Source: a virus. Taken from it: a DNA stretch of 64,000 nucleotides. The position numbers and the translations under genes were made by a program. Location: positions 44,851-108,850 of IMG/VR virus record IMGVR_UViG_3300024255_000011; one strand, 5' to 3'. The notes under the pieces are model-generated. The model was not told the origin of the DNA, searched no databases, and saw only the letters and a program-made list of their open reading frames with translations. Positions within the stretch are counted from its first letter, which is position 1. Each line of letters opens with the position of its first letter. Positions 18,171-27,508 of the stretch are shown in pieces.

Positions 18171-21100
18171 TGGTTTTCTTGGGACTCTAGGATAGAGAGT
18201 CTAGCACTCATTCTAGAAATCTCATTTTTCAGTTCCTCAACCTCTGCATTTACTTCAAATGCCGTTGTTGCGGGAATTGATTTATATCCAGTACCCTGAA
18301 CAGGAACCCATACAAAGTCAGTGGATCCAGATGGGATGTAAGCGACTCTCATTTCAGCGGAGTCAGTATCAAACCAAAGATCACCAGACTTCGTAGTGCC
18401 CTTTAGAGGTTGAATTGAGTCGACATGTACCTCAAATCTGTTATCAAGGACAGCCTTAAGGTCACCTGTCACAGAAATCCAAGACTTAGCTGAGAAGTTG
18501 TATGTGTATATTATGTAAGTCTCTGCGTCAATCCAGAGATCACCATTCTTAGCTATTGAAATAGGAGGCTCAGAGTCCTGTAACCAGATGTTACTGAAAG
18601 ACTGAGTTACATTATCTTCTCCACCACCAGATGCTGCACCCAATTCAATCCAGAAGACATTTTCATCTGGCTTGTTGATTAGGTCATCATCAGAAGGATT
18701 AACGGTTCTGAATTCACAAACATAGATGGAGTAGTCAGTTGGATCGATCCAAAGATCACCCCTCTGAGGTACATAGTGACCCTTGACATCATTGATATCT
18801 GGGATAATATGTACTGTTGGTTTCAGTGTGTGAAGTTCATTCAGAATGTCAAGGTTCAGGATATTGGCCTGTTCCTGAGTTTCATATCTGATCAGTTCAC
18901 CATCAGGTCCAACAATATCACTGGTACCTTGAGGACCATCACCTAGGGCCCCTCTCGAATCACCAAAGAACCTTTTGCTAGTCTCGACCGCACGAGGAGT
19001 GTTAACGAGAACAACATCTCTAGTAGTTACTCTGCCCAGTGGGTTGTCGATACAAACAGATCCCGACGCGGCTCTCATAAAGGTCCCTTCAGGACCCTGA
19101 GGACCTGATCTACCATAAACCTTAGTCAGGCTGTTAGTGCCATTCAGGTTCTGATAGAAGATGTTCCAGATGCCAGTTTGTCCAGGATCTCCATCATCGA
19201 GATCAATACTATCAACACTAAAGACTGTGATGATGCCCTTGGCGATGATGTTAGAACCATCCGAATTCTTGAGAGGTTCGTTGGGGTAATTATCACTGAT
19301 TCCCTCAGCAATTGTGCCCCAGTGAATCGTGCCACCATTGTCAGTTTCCTTACATCCAGCAATCAAACCGAAATATGGTTCGTGTGTTTCACCAAAGTTG
19401 ATACAAACTGATCCATTAATCGGATCAACATAGTAACTATTAACCAATCCACCAGATGGACTTTGTCTGTAAAGACTTATCGACTTAACATCAGAAGATC
19501 CTGGTGGTCTGTAGAAACAGGTATAGGTGCCGAATCCATTGGGATAGACATCAGATGCTACAACAAGCTCAATCTTTTTGACAAGAATGGGGTTGCCATT
19601 TTCCAACACCAACTCGCCACCAGATCCAGTGGCGTAGTTGTTATCACTACCCCAATACAGGTAACCCTCAACATCTACCTCTTCACAACCAATCTTAGGA
19701 TGCTCATTGGGACCTGGATCAACTGGTTGATCTGGGCCAGGGCCTTCGGGGACAATTGGAAGACAGATGCCATCGATACAACCATAACCTTCTGGACAAT
19801 CAGAGTTTAGATTACAACCAACTCTACATCTTCCATCAATACAAATAGTACCATTAGGACAATCTGCGTCTTCATCACACTGGGCTGGGAAACATGCTCC
19901 TGGAGGTGTCAGACATGTCTCATTGTCATTAGGACAATCACCATCTACCACACATTGTGGGCGACAAATGCCAACAATACAAATGTAACCAGGAGGACAC
20001 TCTCCATCTGGTCCACATTCACCTTCAGGCTTTCCACCTGGGACACAATGTCCATCCCAACAAATAAAGCCAGGAGGACAATCGTTATCTCCGTTACAGG
20101 GTTTCAGACAAATATTGCCAACACACTCCATCTCTCCAGGACAATCTGTGTCAGAGGTACAGGAGGGTCTACACTTACCATTGAAACACTCAAATCCTGT
20201 AGGACAATCAACATCATCTTCACATCCAATCAGTGGGAGACAGATACCACCGCCAACACATTCGTGTCCAGGAGGACATTCGTTGTCTGACCCACCAGGA
20301 CAGGTTGGGAAACACACTCCATTATAACATTCATATCCATCAGGACATCCATTAACGGAACAATCTGGACGACAAATACCATCAAAACAAACAAAGTTTG
20401 AGGGACACTCACCATCGTTGCCACAATCGATATTGGGGATACACAGTCCACCAATACACATAAACCCTTCAGGGCATGTACCATCATCACAAGGTCTGTA
20501 GCAACCACCGTTGGGCCCACATTCAAATCCATCAGGACAATCTGAATCAATAGTACAAGATGGACGACATAAACCATCAATACACTCTAGTCCAGTCGGA
20601 CAATCGTCATTTGCGTTACATCCAATAACTGGAATACATGCTCCTAGGAGACACTCATATCCAGGAGGACACTCAGTGCCATCACAGGGAGGATAACACC
20701 CACCATCTACACATACAAGGTCTCCAGGACATCCAGTGCCGTCAGGTTGACAGGTAGGGCGACAATGTCCATTAATACAATCCCAAATCTCGCCAGTGGG
20801 AGGTGTTGGACAATCAGTACCATCATCACATCCTCCAGGAAATTCAGGTCCAGGTCCAATTGGAAGACATACACCACCAATACAGACATGACCTGTTGGG
20901 CAACCTTCTGGGGGACACTCAGGGAGACATACACCATCGAAACAAAGGAACCCTTCACCACACTGGTCGTCATTTACATCACAATACTCTCTACATGCTC
21001 CTAGGATACATTCATATCCAGCTGGACAAGGTACGGTACATGGTCCATAGATTGGGTGACAATGGCCATCAATACATTGGAATCCATCAGGACACTCATC

Positions 21101-24100
21101 ACCATTAGGACAAGGCTTCAGACAAAGTCCACCAACACACTCATATCCACTAGGACACTCATTGCTGCTATTGAGGGGACACTCAATAATGACACACTCT
21201 CCATCCAGACAATGATAACCTTCTGGACACTCGCCATTACATCCCTTACCTGGGACACAATAGGATTCGCCATCAATTGTTTGACAATGGAATCCTGGAG
21301 GACATAACATACCCTCCTCATCACCACAAGGTTTCAGGCAGATACCCTGAACACAAAGGAATCCAGCGGGACAATCTCTGTCACCTCCAGGACATTCGAT
21401 CTGTGCACAGATGCCACCAATACACACGAATCCTTCTGGACAATCCTTATCTTCCTCACATCTACCACCAATTGGTTCTTCTGGTGAATACTCACAATAG
21501 GAATCTACATTATCAACCTCAATGTAATATCCACCAAGTGGTGACTTACCAAACTGTTGTCCTGCGACAACGAGTTTCTCGTTCTCATCCAGATAAATTG
21601 CTGACCACTCCTGATCGGATGTGATATCAAAGTCAGGATTATCACAAGTATCAACTGTAAAGGTAGCAAGAACTCGTCTAGCTAGGAGTTGTGTGCTCCC
21701 ATCAGTGATTCCAGTGGTATTATCACTACCATCATTCCAATACAGTTCACCAGCTGAGTAATTTGGATCTACTCTGTTACAATCAGGGAGGAAACCAAAG
21801 TGAACATCACCTTCACACTCGTCTGGATCACAATTGGTACCATCAAGGTAGTAACCTTCTGATGGTGACTGACCATAAGTGATTGTTGTGCCTGATGTAC
21901 CATCAGCTCTCTTGAATACACAAATCCAATCACCAAACTTAAGGTTATCGGAGTTAAAGGATACAACACCAACAATAAATGTGGCGTCTGTTACATCATT
22001 TCCATCTACATCCTTAATCAGGTCACCAGTAGTTCCATCACCCCAGTGGAGTGTGGTTCCAGTGGTGAGGAGAGTCTTGCGACAACCTGTGATTTCACCT
22101 CTTACTGGTATTCCATTACCAATGATATCACCAGGGTCATTCTTACATTTGACATCAGTAGTGTCAAGGAAGAACGCCGTGCTGTCCTCAATGGGATCAG
22201 CTGGGTAAATGCCTTCTCTTGTTGCTTGTCTTACTTCTTCAACGCCACCAACCAGTTTGACATACAGACAATCCCACTTACCATAGTTGTTATCGCACTT
22301 ATCATCAGTGGACACTCTCAGAATCTTGACTACATCAGTGTCAATAACTTCAGATGTAGCGAATACATCAATGTCACTGACTGGACCCCACAGAAGGTTG
22401 GTACCTTCTTCTGTTTCTCTACAACCCTCTGGTTGTGCGTATTCGGTCTCATCCAGAGGACAGTTATCCTCCTCAATATCTACCAAACAATCTCCTAAGA
22501 GATAGAAACCAAATGGTGGAGAAGATGTCTCACTACCATCTTGGCGATGTACCACCAATTTTGTCTGATTGAGATCAGTGATAACCAGACTGAAATACAC
22601 CTTGTTATCCAAGGTCATTGGACGATAAACCCTCTTGACCTTATCTGCCAAGGTACCGTTGCTGTAATTTACATCCTCTCCAGTGAGAGCAATGTATTGA
22701 CTCTTTCTACCCCAGTAAAGTTGCGATGCCGTCAATCTCTCACGACATCCAGTAAAGATACCAAACTGCAGTTCTGGAAGATCTGATACATCATCGAGAC
22801 AATGACCATTATCCTGAATGAAGAATCCTTCTGTTGTACCATCATCTGTTACAGTTGGGGAATAACCAATTGCAAATCCACCACCAATCTTCTCATAAAC
22901 TGCAGCCCAAATACCTTCTTTATCTGTCTCATTGACATTTGGATCTGTACTGAAAACATAGAGAATTCTCTTACAATCAATTACCTTATCACCATTAGAG
23001 CCTGGTGAACTGTAAGAACTGGCTCCAGTTGTACCATCTCCCCAAAGGAGTGCCCCAGTAGATGCGACATCATCAAGTGCTTCACACCCAGTGATGTTAC
23101 CAGGCCAGGGTAGTGTGGTACCTTCTTCGGGTGCTTCCACACTTGGATTCAGACACTCATTGTCACTAACAATAAAGAATCCGATCTCACATGTGGCTGG
23201 ATCGATATTACCTTCATAGATTACTGTATCGATATTACCATCAAACTTGGTGTATGTAAGAAGCCAGTCGCCAGTGATAGTACCATCGTCCTCTATAACA
23301 TAACGAGTACCAGGAGCACTGACTACAAAGTTGAGTTTCTGTACTCCATCAACATATAATCCATTATCATCAACTGGGAGGGATTCTGCTTCGATCCCAT
23401 TACCCCAATACAATCTACCATCATTATTAGGATTGCCGTCTCCGTCAACATCAGAGACTTCTTTACATCCCTCACTAGCAAGGCAACCAGGTACGGTTGG
23501 AGGTAGTGGTTCCTCTGGAATATTGACATCACACTCAGCATCAGCAATGAATGCACTTCTGGTGTCTACGTCAAAAGAGTTATCAAAGATAGAAGCGACC
23601 TTAATGTCTGTGGCATCTACACTGGTATAGTATACATTATACTTACCTTTCATTGAGTCTCTGTCACAACCCTCAAAGGTTATGGCTTTGATCTCAGTGA
23701 CCCCTTCAATTTCTGACCCATCATCTAAAATGGGTGTGCCCAAGGGCTCGGCAGCTTCGGGGTCATAATTATCATAATCATCTTGTGAACCCCAGACCAG
23801 TTTGTTGGTATAATCACCAGCTGGTTCTAATACTGCACAACCAATAGGTTTAATAGGTAGTGGTTGACAACCATCTTGGTCATCACCACAAGAATCTGGG
23901 TCATCGTAAACCAGGAAGTATCCCTCAGGACCTGTAGGGGAACTAATGCCTTCTGTGCTGATTTCATCAGAATCGAGCACTTTATCATCGCAGTTTGTAG
24001 CGCCAACTGCATTCCAACTCTGGGAGTAGAATGTCTCAGGAACTGTGCCCTGAGGCTCATAACCCATCGCGATGGTGCCAGTGATGGATTTGATATCAGT

Positions 24101-24967
24101 TCTTACAAGTTTGGCCCCAGTAAGGTCACCAAAAAGATTACCACCATCATACCAGGTCTCATATACAGATTGAGGACCCCAATACAAGTCTGCACAATCT
24201 CTAACTTTCTTGCAACCAAATACTGTACCGGCTGTTGGTGGCTGAATGGTGCCGCCTCCGCCACTGCCGCCGCCGCCATCACAAGGGTACCAACCACCTG
24301 TGCCGCTGTTAAGGTCTGGGTCCCAACACACAGTTTGTCCAGGTTTGATGCCGTCCATATCGACGTCATCCATTTTCTGGAGTCTAACTTCACCAGAACC
24401 AGGTGACTGTCCATCACCACCCTGACCGATACCAGCAACAATCGTTTGACCTTGCTCATCAAGGGTTTGACGAATGATTCCAAGTTGGTTAGTAAGATAT
24501 TCAACCTTCTCTTCAAGCTGACCACTCTCAGAATCAGAGGTGATTACCTGTTGATTATTTTTCTTGACGTATCCAGATAAAGAATCTGCCAGTGACTGAA
24601 TGTGATCAAAGGGAGATTCACTAATCTCTTCCTCTTCCTCAATTGATTCAGGTTGTACATAATCTGGGATGTATTCTTGTGCTGTTCTCTCTGCATCTTC
24701 CTGCTCCTCATCTAGAGCATACTTATTCCTCAAGTATTCAGTCAATCTTGTATCGACGTCACCACCTTCAGTAATATTAGCTTTAATTTCTCTTACAACA
24801 TCATCAGTAAGTTCAATTTCGTTATTATTGAGCTTCTCTATGAGTTCTTTTTCGTAATCTTCTTGAGTCGGTTGGATCTCACCACCTGCTAACATGCTGG
24901 CTTGATCTACGTTTACTTCCTCAAACAGGTCGTCTAACTGACTAAAAAGATCCTTATCGTTTGTCAT
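18167..24967 (-). CDS. Giant Cys-rich modular adhesin/fibre (2266 aa)
   Basis: A 2266-residue mosaic. Residues 1-200 are acidic with a coiled coil near 150-175. A fibre motif (DDVDMDGIKPGQTVCWD) and a Gly/Ser linker follow. Residues about 245-1165 hold eight units of about 115 residues with the pattern GC......LYWG...........GYF.....C. Residues 1170-1738 hold about 25 repeats of about 22 residues with four cysteines each (C-x(4-8)-CP.G..C..G.C, for example CPEGFMCIGGLC). Two more LYWG units follow (about 1755-1972). Three GDLWxD modules and a C-terminal heptad (LKNEISRMSARLSILE) end the protein. The Cys spacing resembles disulfide modules of extracellular proteins (Dickkopf/EB-like, myxobacterial Cys repeats); this is resemblance, not a search result. 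It has its own late promoter. I infer a long disulfide-stapled adhesin. Confidence 0.82.
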   Translation of the reverse strand: MTNDKDLFSQLDDLFEEVNVDQASMLAGGEIQPTQEDYEKELIEKLNNNEIELTDDVVREIKANITEGGDVDTRLTEYLRNKYALDEEQEDAERTAQEYIPDYVQPESIEEEEEISESPFDHIQSLADSLSGYVKKNNQQVITSDSESGQLEEKVEYLTNQLGIIRQTLDEQGQTIVAGIGQGGDGQSPGSGEVRLQKMDDVDMDGIKPGQTVCWDPDLNSGTGGWYPCDGGGGSGGGGTIQPPTAGTVFGCKKVRDCADLYWGPQSVYETWYDGGNLFGDLTGAKLVRTDIKSITGTIAMGYEPQGTVPETFYSQSWNAVGATNCDDKVLDSDEISTEGISSPTGPEGYFLVYDDPDSCGDDQDGCQPLPIKPIGCAVLEPAGDYTNKLVWGSQDDYDNYDPEAAEPLGTPILDDGSEIEGVTEIKAITFEGCDRDSMKGKYNVYYTSVDATDIKVASIFDNSFDVDTRSAFIADAECDVNIPEEPLPPTVPGCLASEGCKEVSDVDGDGNPNNDGRLYWGNGIEAESLPVDDNGLYVDGVQKLNFVVSAPGTRYVIEDDGTITGDWLLTYTKFDGNIDTVIYEGNIDPATCEIGFFIVSDNECLNPSVEAPEEGTTLPWPGNITGCEALDDVASTGALLWGDGTTGASSYSSPGSNGDKVIDCKRILYVFSTDPNVNETDKEGIWAAVYEKIGGGFAIGYSPTVTDDGTTEGFFIQDNGHCLDDVSDLPELQFGIFTGCRERLTASQLYWGRKSQYIALTGEDVNYSNGTLADKVKRVYRPMTLDNKVYFSLVITDLNQTKLVVHRQDGSETSSPPFGFYLLGDCLVDIEEDNCPLDETEYAQPEGCRETEEGTNLLWGPVSDIDVFATSEVIDTDVVKILRVSTDDKCDNNYGKWDCLYVKLVGGVEEVRQATREGIYPADPIEDSTAFFLDTTDVKCKNDPGDIIGNGIPVRGEITGCRKTLLTTGTTLHWGDGTTGDLIKDVDGNDVTDATFIVGVVSFNSDNLKFGDWICVFKRADGTSGTTITYGQSPSEGYYLDGTNCDPDECEGDVHFGFLPDCNRVDPNYSAGELYWNDGSDNTTGITDGSTQLLARRVLATFTVDTCDNPDFDITSDQEWSAIYLDENEKLVVAGQQFGKSPLGGYYIEVDNVDSYCEYSPEEPIGGRCEEDKDCPEGFVCIGGICAQIECPGGDRDCPAGFLCVQGICLKPCGDEEGMLCPPGFHCQTIDGESYCVPGKGCNGECPEGYHCLDGECVIIECPLNSSNECPSGYECVGGLCLKPCPNGDECPDGFQCIDGHCHPIYGPCTVPCPAGYECILGACREYCDVNDDQCGEGFLCFDGVCLPECPPEGCPTGHVCIGGVCLPIGPGPEFPGGCDDGTDCPTPPTGEIWDCINGHCRPTCQPDGTGCPGDLVCVDGGCYPPCDGTECPPGYECLLGACIPVIGCNANDDCPTGLECIDGLCRPSCTIDSDCPDGFECGPNGGCYRPCDDGTCPEGFMCIGGLCIPNIDCGNDGECPSNFVCFDGICRPDCSVNGCPDGYECYNGVCFPTCPGGSDNECPPGHECVGGGICLPLIGCEDDVDCPTGFECFNGKCRPSCTSDTDCPGEMECVGNICLKPCNGDNDCPPGFICWDGHCVPGGKPEGECGPDGECPPGYICIVGICRPQCVVDGDCPNDNETCLTPPGACFPAQCDEDADCPNGTICIDGRCRVGCNLNSDCPEGYGCIDGICLPIVPEGPGPDQPVDPGPNEHPKIGCEEVDVEGYLYWGSDNNYATGSGGELVLENGNPILVKKIELVVASDVYPNGFGTYTCFYRPPGSSDVKSISLYRQSPSGGLVNSYYVDPINGSVCINFGETHEPYFGLIAGCKETDNGGTIHWGTIAEGISDNYPNEPLKNSDGSNIIAKGIITVFSVDSIDLDDGDPGQTGIWNIFYQNLNGTNSLTKVYGRSGPQGPEGTFMRAASGSVCIDNPLGRVTTRDVVLVNTPRAVETSKRFFGDSRGALGDGPQGTSDIVGPDGELIRYETQEQANILNLDILNELHTLKPTVHIIPDINDVKGHYVPQRGDLWIDPTDYSIYVCEFRTVNPSDDDLINKPDENVFWIELGAASGGGEDNVTQSFSNIWLQDSEPPISIAKNGDLWIDAETYIIYTYNFSAKSWISVTGDLKAVLDNRFEVHVDSIQPLKGTTKSGDLWFDTDSAEMRVAYIPSGSTDFVWVPVQGTGYKSIPATTAFEVNAEVEELKNEISRMSARLSILESQENQ
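19751..21460 (-). repeat. About 25 tandem four-Cys repeats inside the 2266-aa protein
   Basis: A protein-level tandem repeat of about 22 residues and about 100 cysteines, encoded at 19751-21460. The consensus is C-x(4-8)-C-P-x-G-[FYH]-x-C-[IVL]-x-G-x-C-x-P. Individual units differ in sequence while cysteines, Gly and Pro stay fixed, so the array is old or under selection rather than a fresh DNA amplification. Confidence 0.9.
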
Positions 24968-24984
24968 TGAACTTACAGTTTTGA

Positions 24985-24992
24985 TTATTTAG
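24985..24992 (-). promoter_or_regulatory. Late promoter
   Basis: CTAAATAA on the minus strand, overlapping the stop of the 68-residue gene and 18 nt upstream of the 2266-residue adhesin start at 24967. Confidence 0.6.
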
Positions 24993-25191
24993 AAGGGGTG
25001 GTTGAGGTTAGAGTCCATCGTTCATCGATGAAAATGGATTCTACTCTTAGTGATTGGTTATACCATCTATCTCCCTGTTGAAGATCTCCTCCATTATCTC
25101 TAAACTCTGGTTCTGAGTCAGATAAGATAAAAACATTGATGGGACTTGGAGTAACACCAATGCTTGCAACAGTTAGGTAAGGTCTCGCCAT
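24985..25191 (-). CDS. Minimal single GDLW-module virion protein (68 aa)
   Basis: A 68-residue protein whose second half (QGDRWYNQSLRVESIFIDERW) is one GDLW-type module, otherwise seen repeated in much larger fibres and in gp7. It has its own late promoter and lies directly upstream of the giant Cys-rich gene. It may be a small fibre-docking or capping protein. No other feature is visible. Confidence 0.65.
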   Translation of the reverse strand: MARPYLTVASIGVTPSPINVFILSDSEPEFRDNGGDLQQGDRWYNQSLRVESIFIDERWTLTSTTPSK

Positions 25192-25199
25192 TTTTATTA

Positions 25200-25207
25200 T
25201 TATTTAT
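25200..25207 (-). promoter_or_regulatory. Late promoter
   Basis: ATAAATAA on the minus strand, overlapping the stop of the 762-residue gene and 8 nt upstream of the ATG at 25191. Confidence 0.55.
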
Positions 25208-27488
25208 TCCTTCTAAGTTTGAGGGTCTGAATGGGAAGAGTTCGAAGCTCATCGAAGGCGTATGCTCTTGCCCAAAGCCCATAGTTGTGTCTCAAAGTGA
25301 CATTTTCAACAGGATGAATAATATCTGGGCCAGCTAAACCATCTGGATCAGCTGGATCTAAAGGAGCTCCAGGTTCAATTGTGTTGTGGGTAATCCTCTT
25401 TGTTTGTGTAATGGTTTGTTCTGTTGCTAAACTCACATAACCATTCACATCCATTGTAGATCCGAGCATCCACTCATTATCTACAGTGTAAATCATGTGT
25501 TGGTTGAGTAGCACCTCAATGCGAACACAGGAAATTCCATTCACACACTGAGATCCTGGTGGACATCCACCTGCGGGATCACACGGCGCAATAGATATGC
25601 CACTTAATGAAGGTGGGTTAGTAAGGTTCTCTGTGAATCCCCAACTTGGATTGGACACTACACTTGGTGAGTTTCCATCTCCACTATTGTTTAGATAAAA
25701 ATCACCCACCACTGGATTATTGGGTGGCGGATCTCCTGCGTTCCAATCTCCTTTGAATCTTAAAGATCCAGGAATGTTAAGGTTCACCAGTTGTGATCCA
25801 TCACCAATAAACCCACCATTCTCAATTAAAACATTACCATTTTTAATTGTCAGGTTATTCTCAATGTCTACATTTTGATCGAAATCTGCATCACAAACAA
25901 CGTTCAGTGTTCCGTTGAGTTGGAAATGATCGAAACAATTTTTGCCAACAGTTAAGTTGTGATCAATAGTTACATCACCATCAAAGTAGGCGTCACACTT
26001 AGTGTTAAGTTGTCCAAGAATGTTAATGTTATCATTTAAACAATCTTTACCAAGATTGATATCCCCTCCACCAACATTGATGTCTCCAAGAAGATTAAGG
26101 TCTCCTTCAACATCAAGGTCACAAGAAACAGTTACATTACCATTCAACTCAATGTCTGGTGCTGTGTCACACTCCTCTCCAGGGGGTCCAATAATGTGAG
26201 GACCATCACCAGTAACATTAATGTTATTAAGTGTTGTGTCACCCTTTACATCAAGGTCACAGTTGATTTCTACATTACCATTCAATTCAATGGGACTGTC
26301 ATCACAATCTTCATTCTTATCTCCAACTGTCAGTCCGCCATCAACCTGTAAATCTCCTTTTAGGTGACTATCTCCACCAACTTCAAGATCACACTGAATG
26401 TCAACACTTCCATTCAACAAAATTTCTGGTGGGTCATCATCACAATCAACATCACTAGGTCCAATGCTGTGAGGACCATCACCATTGACTTGTAAATTAC
26501 CTTCAACTGTTAAATCACAATTGATTGTTGTTGGTGCATCAATTGTAACTGAACCTTCCAGACATCCATTGCTCCCTAAGAGGACATCACCCAATACAGT
26601 TAAATCGTTTTCAACATTTAAATTACCTTCAACTGTAAGGTCATTAGCAATCTTGATATCACACAGGACATAAACATTCCCGTTTAGATTAATTTGATTG
26701 GTGTTTGATCGACACTGGGTATCAGGGTTTCCAATGTTTATGGTGCCACCAATAACATCAAAATTAACATCGCCACCAACTGTTAGTTCTTTATCTACTG
26801 TAAGATCACACTTGACTGTTGTGTTGCCATTGAGAATGATTTCATTATTACATCCACTACCAATTGTGGCATCACCTTTGATTGTAAGATCACCATCACC
26901 AAGAATATCCCCACCAATGACTGCATCACCGCCTAAATCAAACCCACACTCTGCAACCAATTCACCTTTGATTAGGATTTTATTATCACAATCAGTTCCT
27001 AGGGTTGAATCTCCATCAATAATAAGGTCTCCACCACCTGAAATATCTCCACCAACATCCAAATCTCCGCCAAGATTCAATCCACCATCCATATTAACGA
27101 GGCAGTTAAATCTTGTGGTGTTATTGATAGTGAGTGTGTAAAAACACGCCTTATCAAAATTACCAATCACCACATTGCCATTGACAATCTCAGTGGTTCC
27201 TGCCTGGTTGGTTCTTATTCTGTCTCTTCCGTGGGTAACAATGATAAAGGTGCCATAATCACTCCCATAAATGCCTGACGTAGCATCTCCAATTGCAACA
27301 GAAGGATAATCACGTTCACCTAGTGGGAAAGTGATTCCATTTGAAATAGTACCAATTGAATTCTTAAGATCTCTCCAATCTACTCTGTATGTGAGATCAT
27401 TTGTAGCGTCATTGATGATAATAGAATCATTATCTTCAATGTTTTGAATCTCAGGTAACTGAGTGATTCTAATATCATCGTAAGCCAT
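25200..27488 (-). CDS. Beta-helix tail fibre with paired cysteines (762 aa)
   Basis: A 762-residue protein. The N-terminus (ITQLPEIQNIEDNDSIIIND...YRVDWRDL) is a docking motif shared with the 363-residue neighbour. Then comes a fibre element (SVAIGDATSGIYGS). Residues about 110-560 are ten successive units carrying DLTVxGDLxVxGD-like strands, each with one Cys before and one after an I.LNG.....CDL turn (VKCDL, INCDL, IQCDL, VSCDL). The pattern suggests a stacked beta-helix shaft stapled by regular Cys pairs. FIGDGSQLVNLNI near residue 560 is a known fibre motif. A single four-Cys repeat (CDPAGGCPPGSQCVNGISC, encoded at 25527-25583) links it to the 2266-residue adhesin. Its own late promoter precedes it. 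Confidence 0.8.
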   Translation of the reverse strand: MAYDDIRITQLPEIQNIEDNDSIIINDATNDLTYRVDWRDLKNSIGTISNGITFPLGERDYPSVAIGDATSGIYGSDYGTFIIVTHGRDRIRTNQAGTTEIVNGNVVIGNFDKACFYTLTINNTTRFNCLVNMDGGLNLGGDLDVGGDISGGGDLIIDGDSTLGTDCDNKILIKGELVAECGFDLGGDAVIGGDILGDGDLTIKGDATIGSGCNNEIILNGNTTVKCDLTVDKELTVGGDVNFDVIGGTINIGNPDTQCRSNTNQINLNGNVYVLCDIKIANDLTVEGNLNVENDLTVLGDVLLGSNGCLEGSVTIDAPTTINCDLTVEGNLQVNGDGPHSIGPSDVDCDDDPPEILLNGSVDIQCDLEVGGDSHLKGDLQVDGGLTVGDKNEDCDDSPIELNGNVEINCDLDVKGDTTLNNINVTGDGPHIIGPPGEECDTAPDIELNGNVTVSCDLDVEGDLNLLGDINVGGGDINLGKDCLNDNINILGQLNTKCDAYFDGDVTIDHNLTVGKNCFDHFQLNGTLNVVCDADFDQNVDIENNLTIKNGNVLIENGGFIGDGSQLVNLNIPGSLRFKGDWNAGDPPPNNPVVGDFYLNNSGDGNSPSVVSNPSWGFTENLTNPPSLSGISIAPCDPAGGCPPGSQCVNGISCVRIEVLLNQHMIYTVDNEWMLGSTMDVNGYVSLATEQTITQTKRITHNTIEPGAPLDPADPDGLAGPDIIHPVENVTLRHNYGLWARAYAFDELRTLPIQTLKLRRNK

Positions 27489-27500
27489 AACGCTTTTTAG

Positions 27501-27508
27501 TTATTTAG
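27501..27508 (-). promoter_or_regulatory. Late promoter
   Basis: CTAAATAA on the minus strand, 12 nt upstream of the ATG at 27488 and overlapping the stop of the 363-residue gene. Confidence 0.6.

Noticed and set aside
19751-21460. CRISPR-like or satellite DNA array
   Set aside because: The period is set by codons of Cys-rich repeats; units vary in DNA sequence and length and form one open reading frame.
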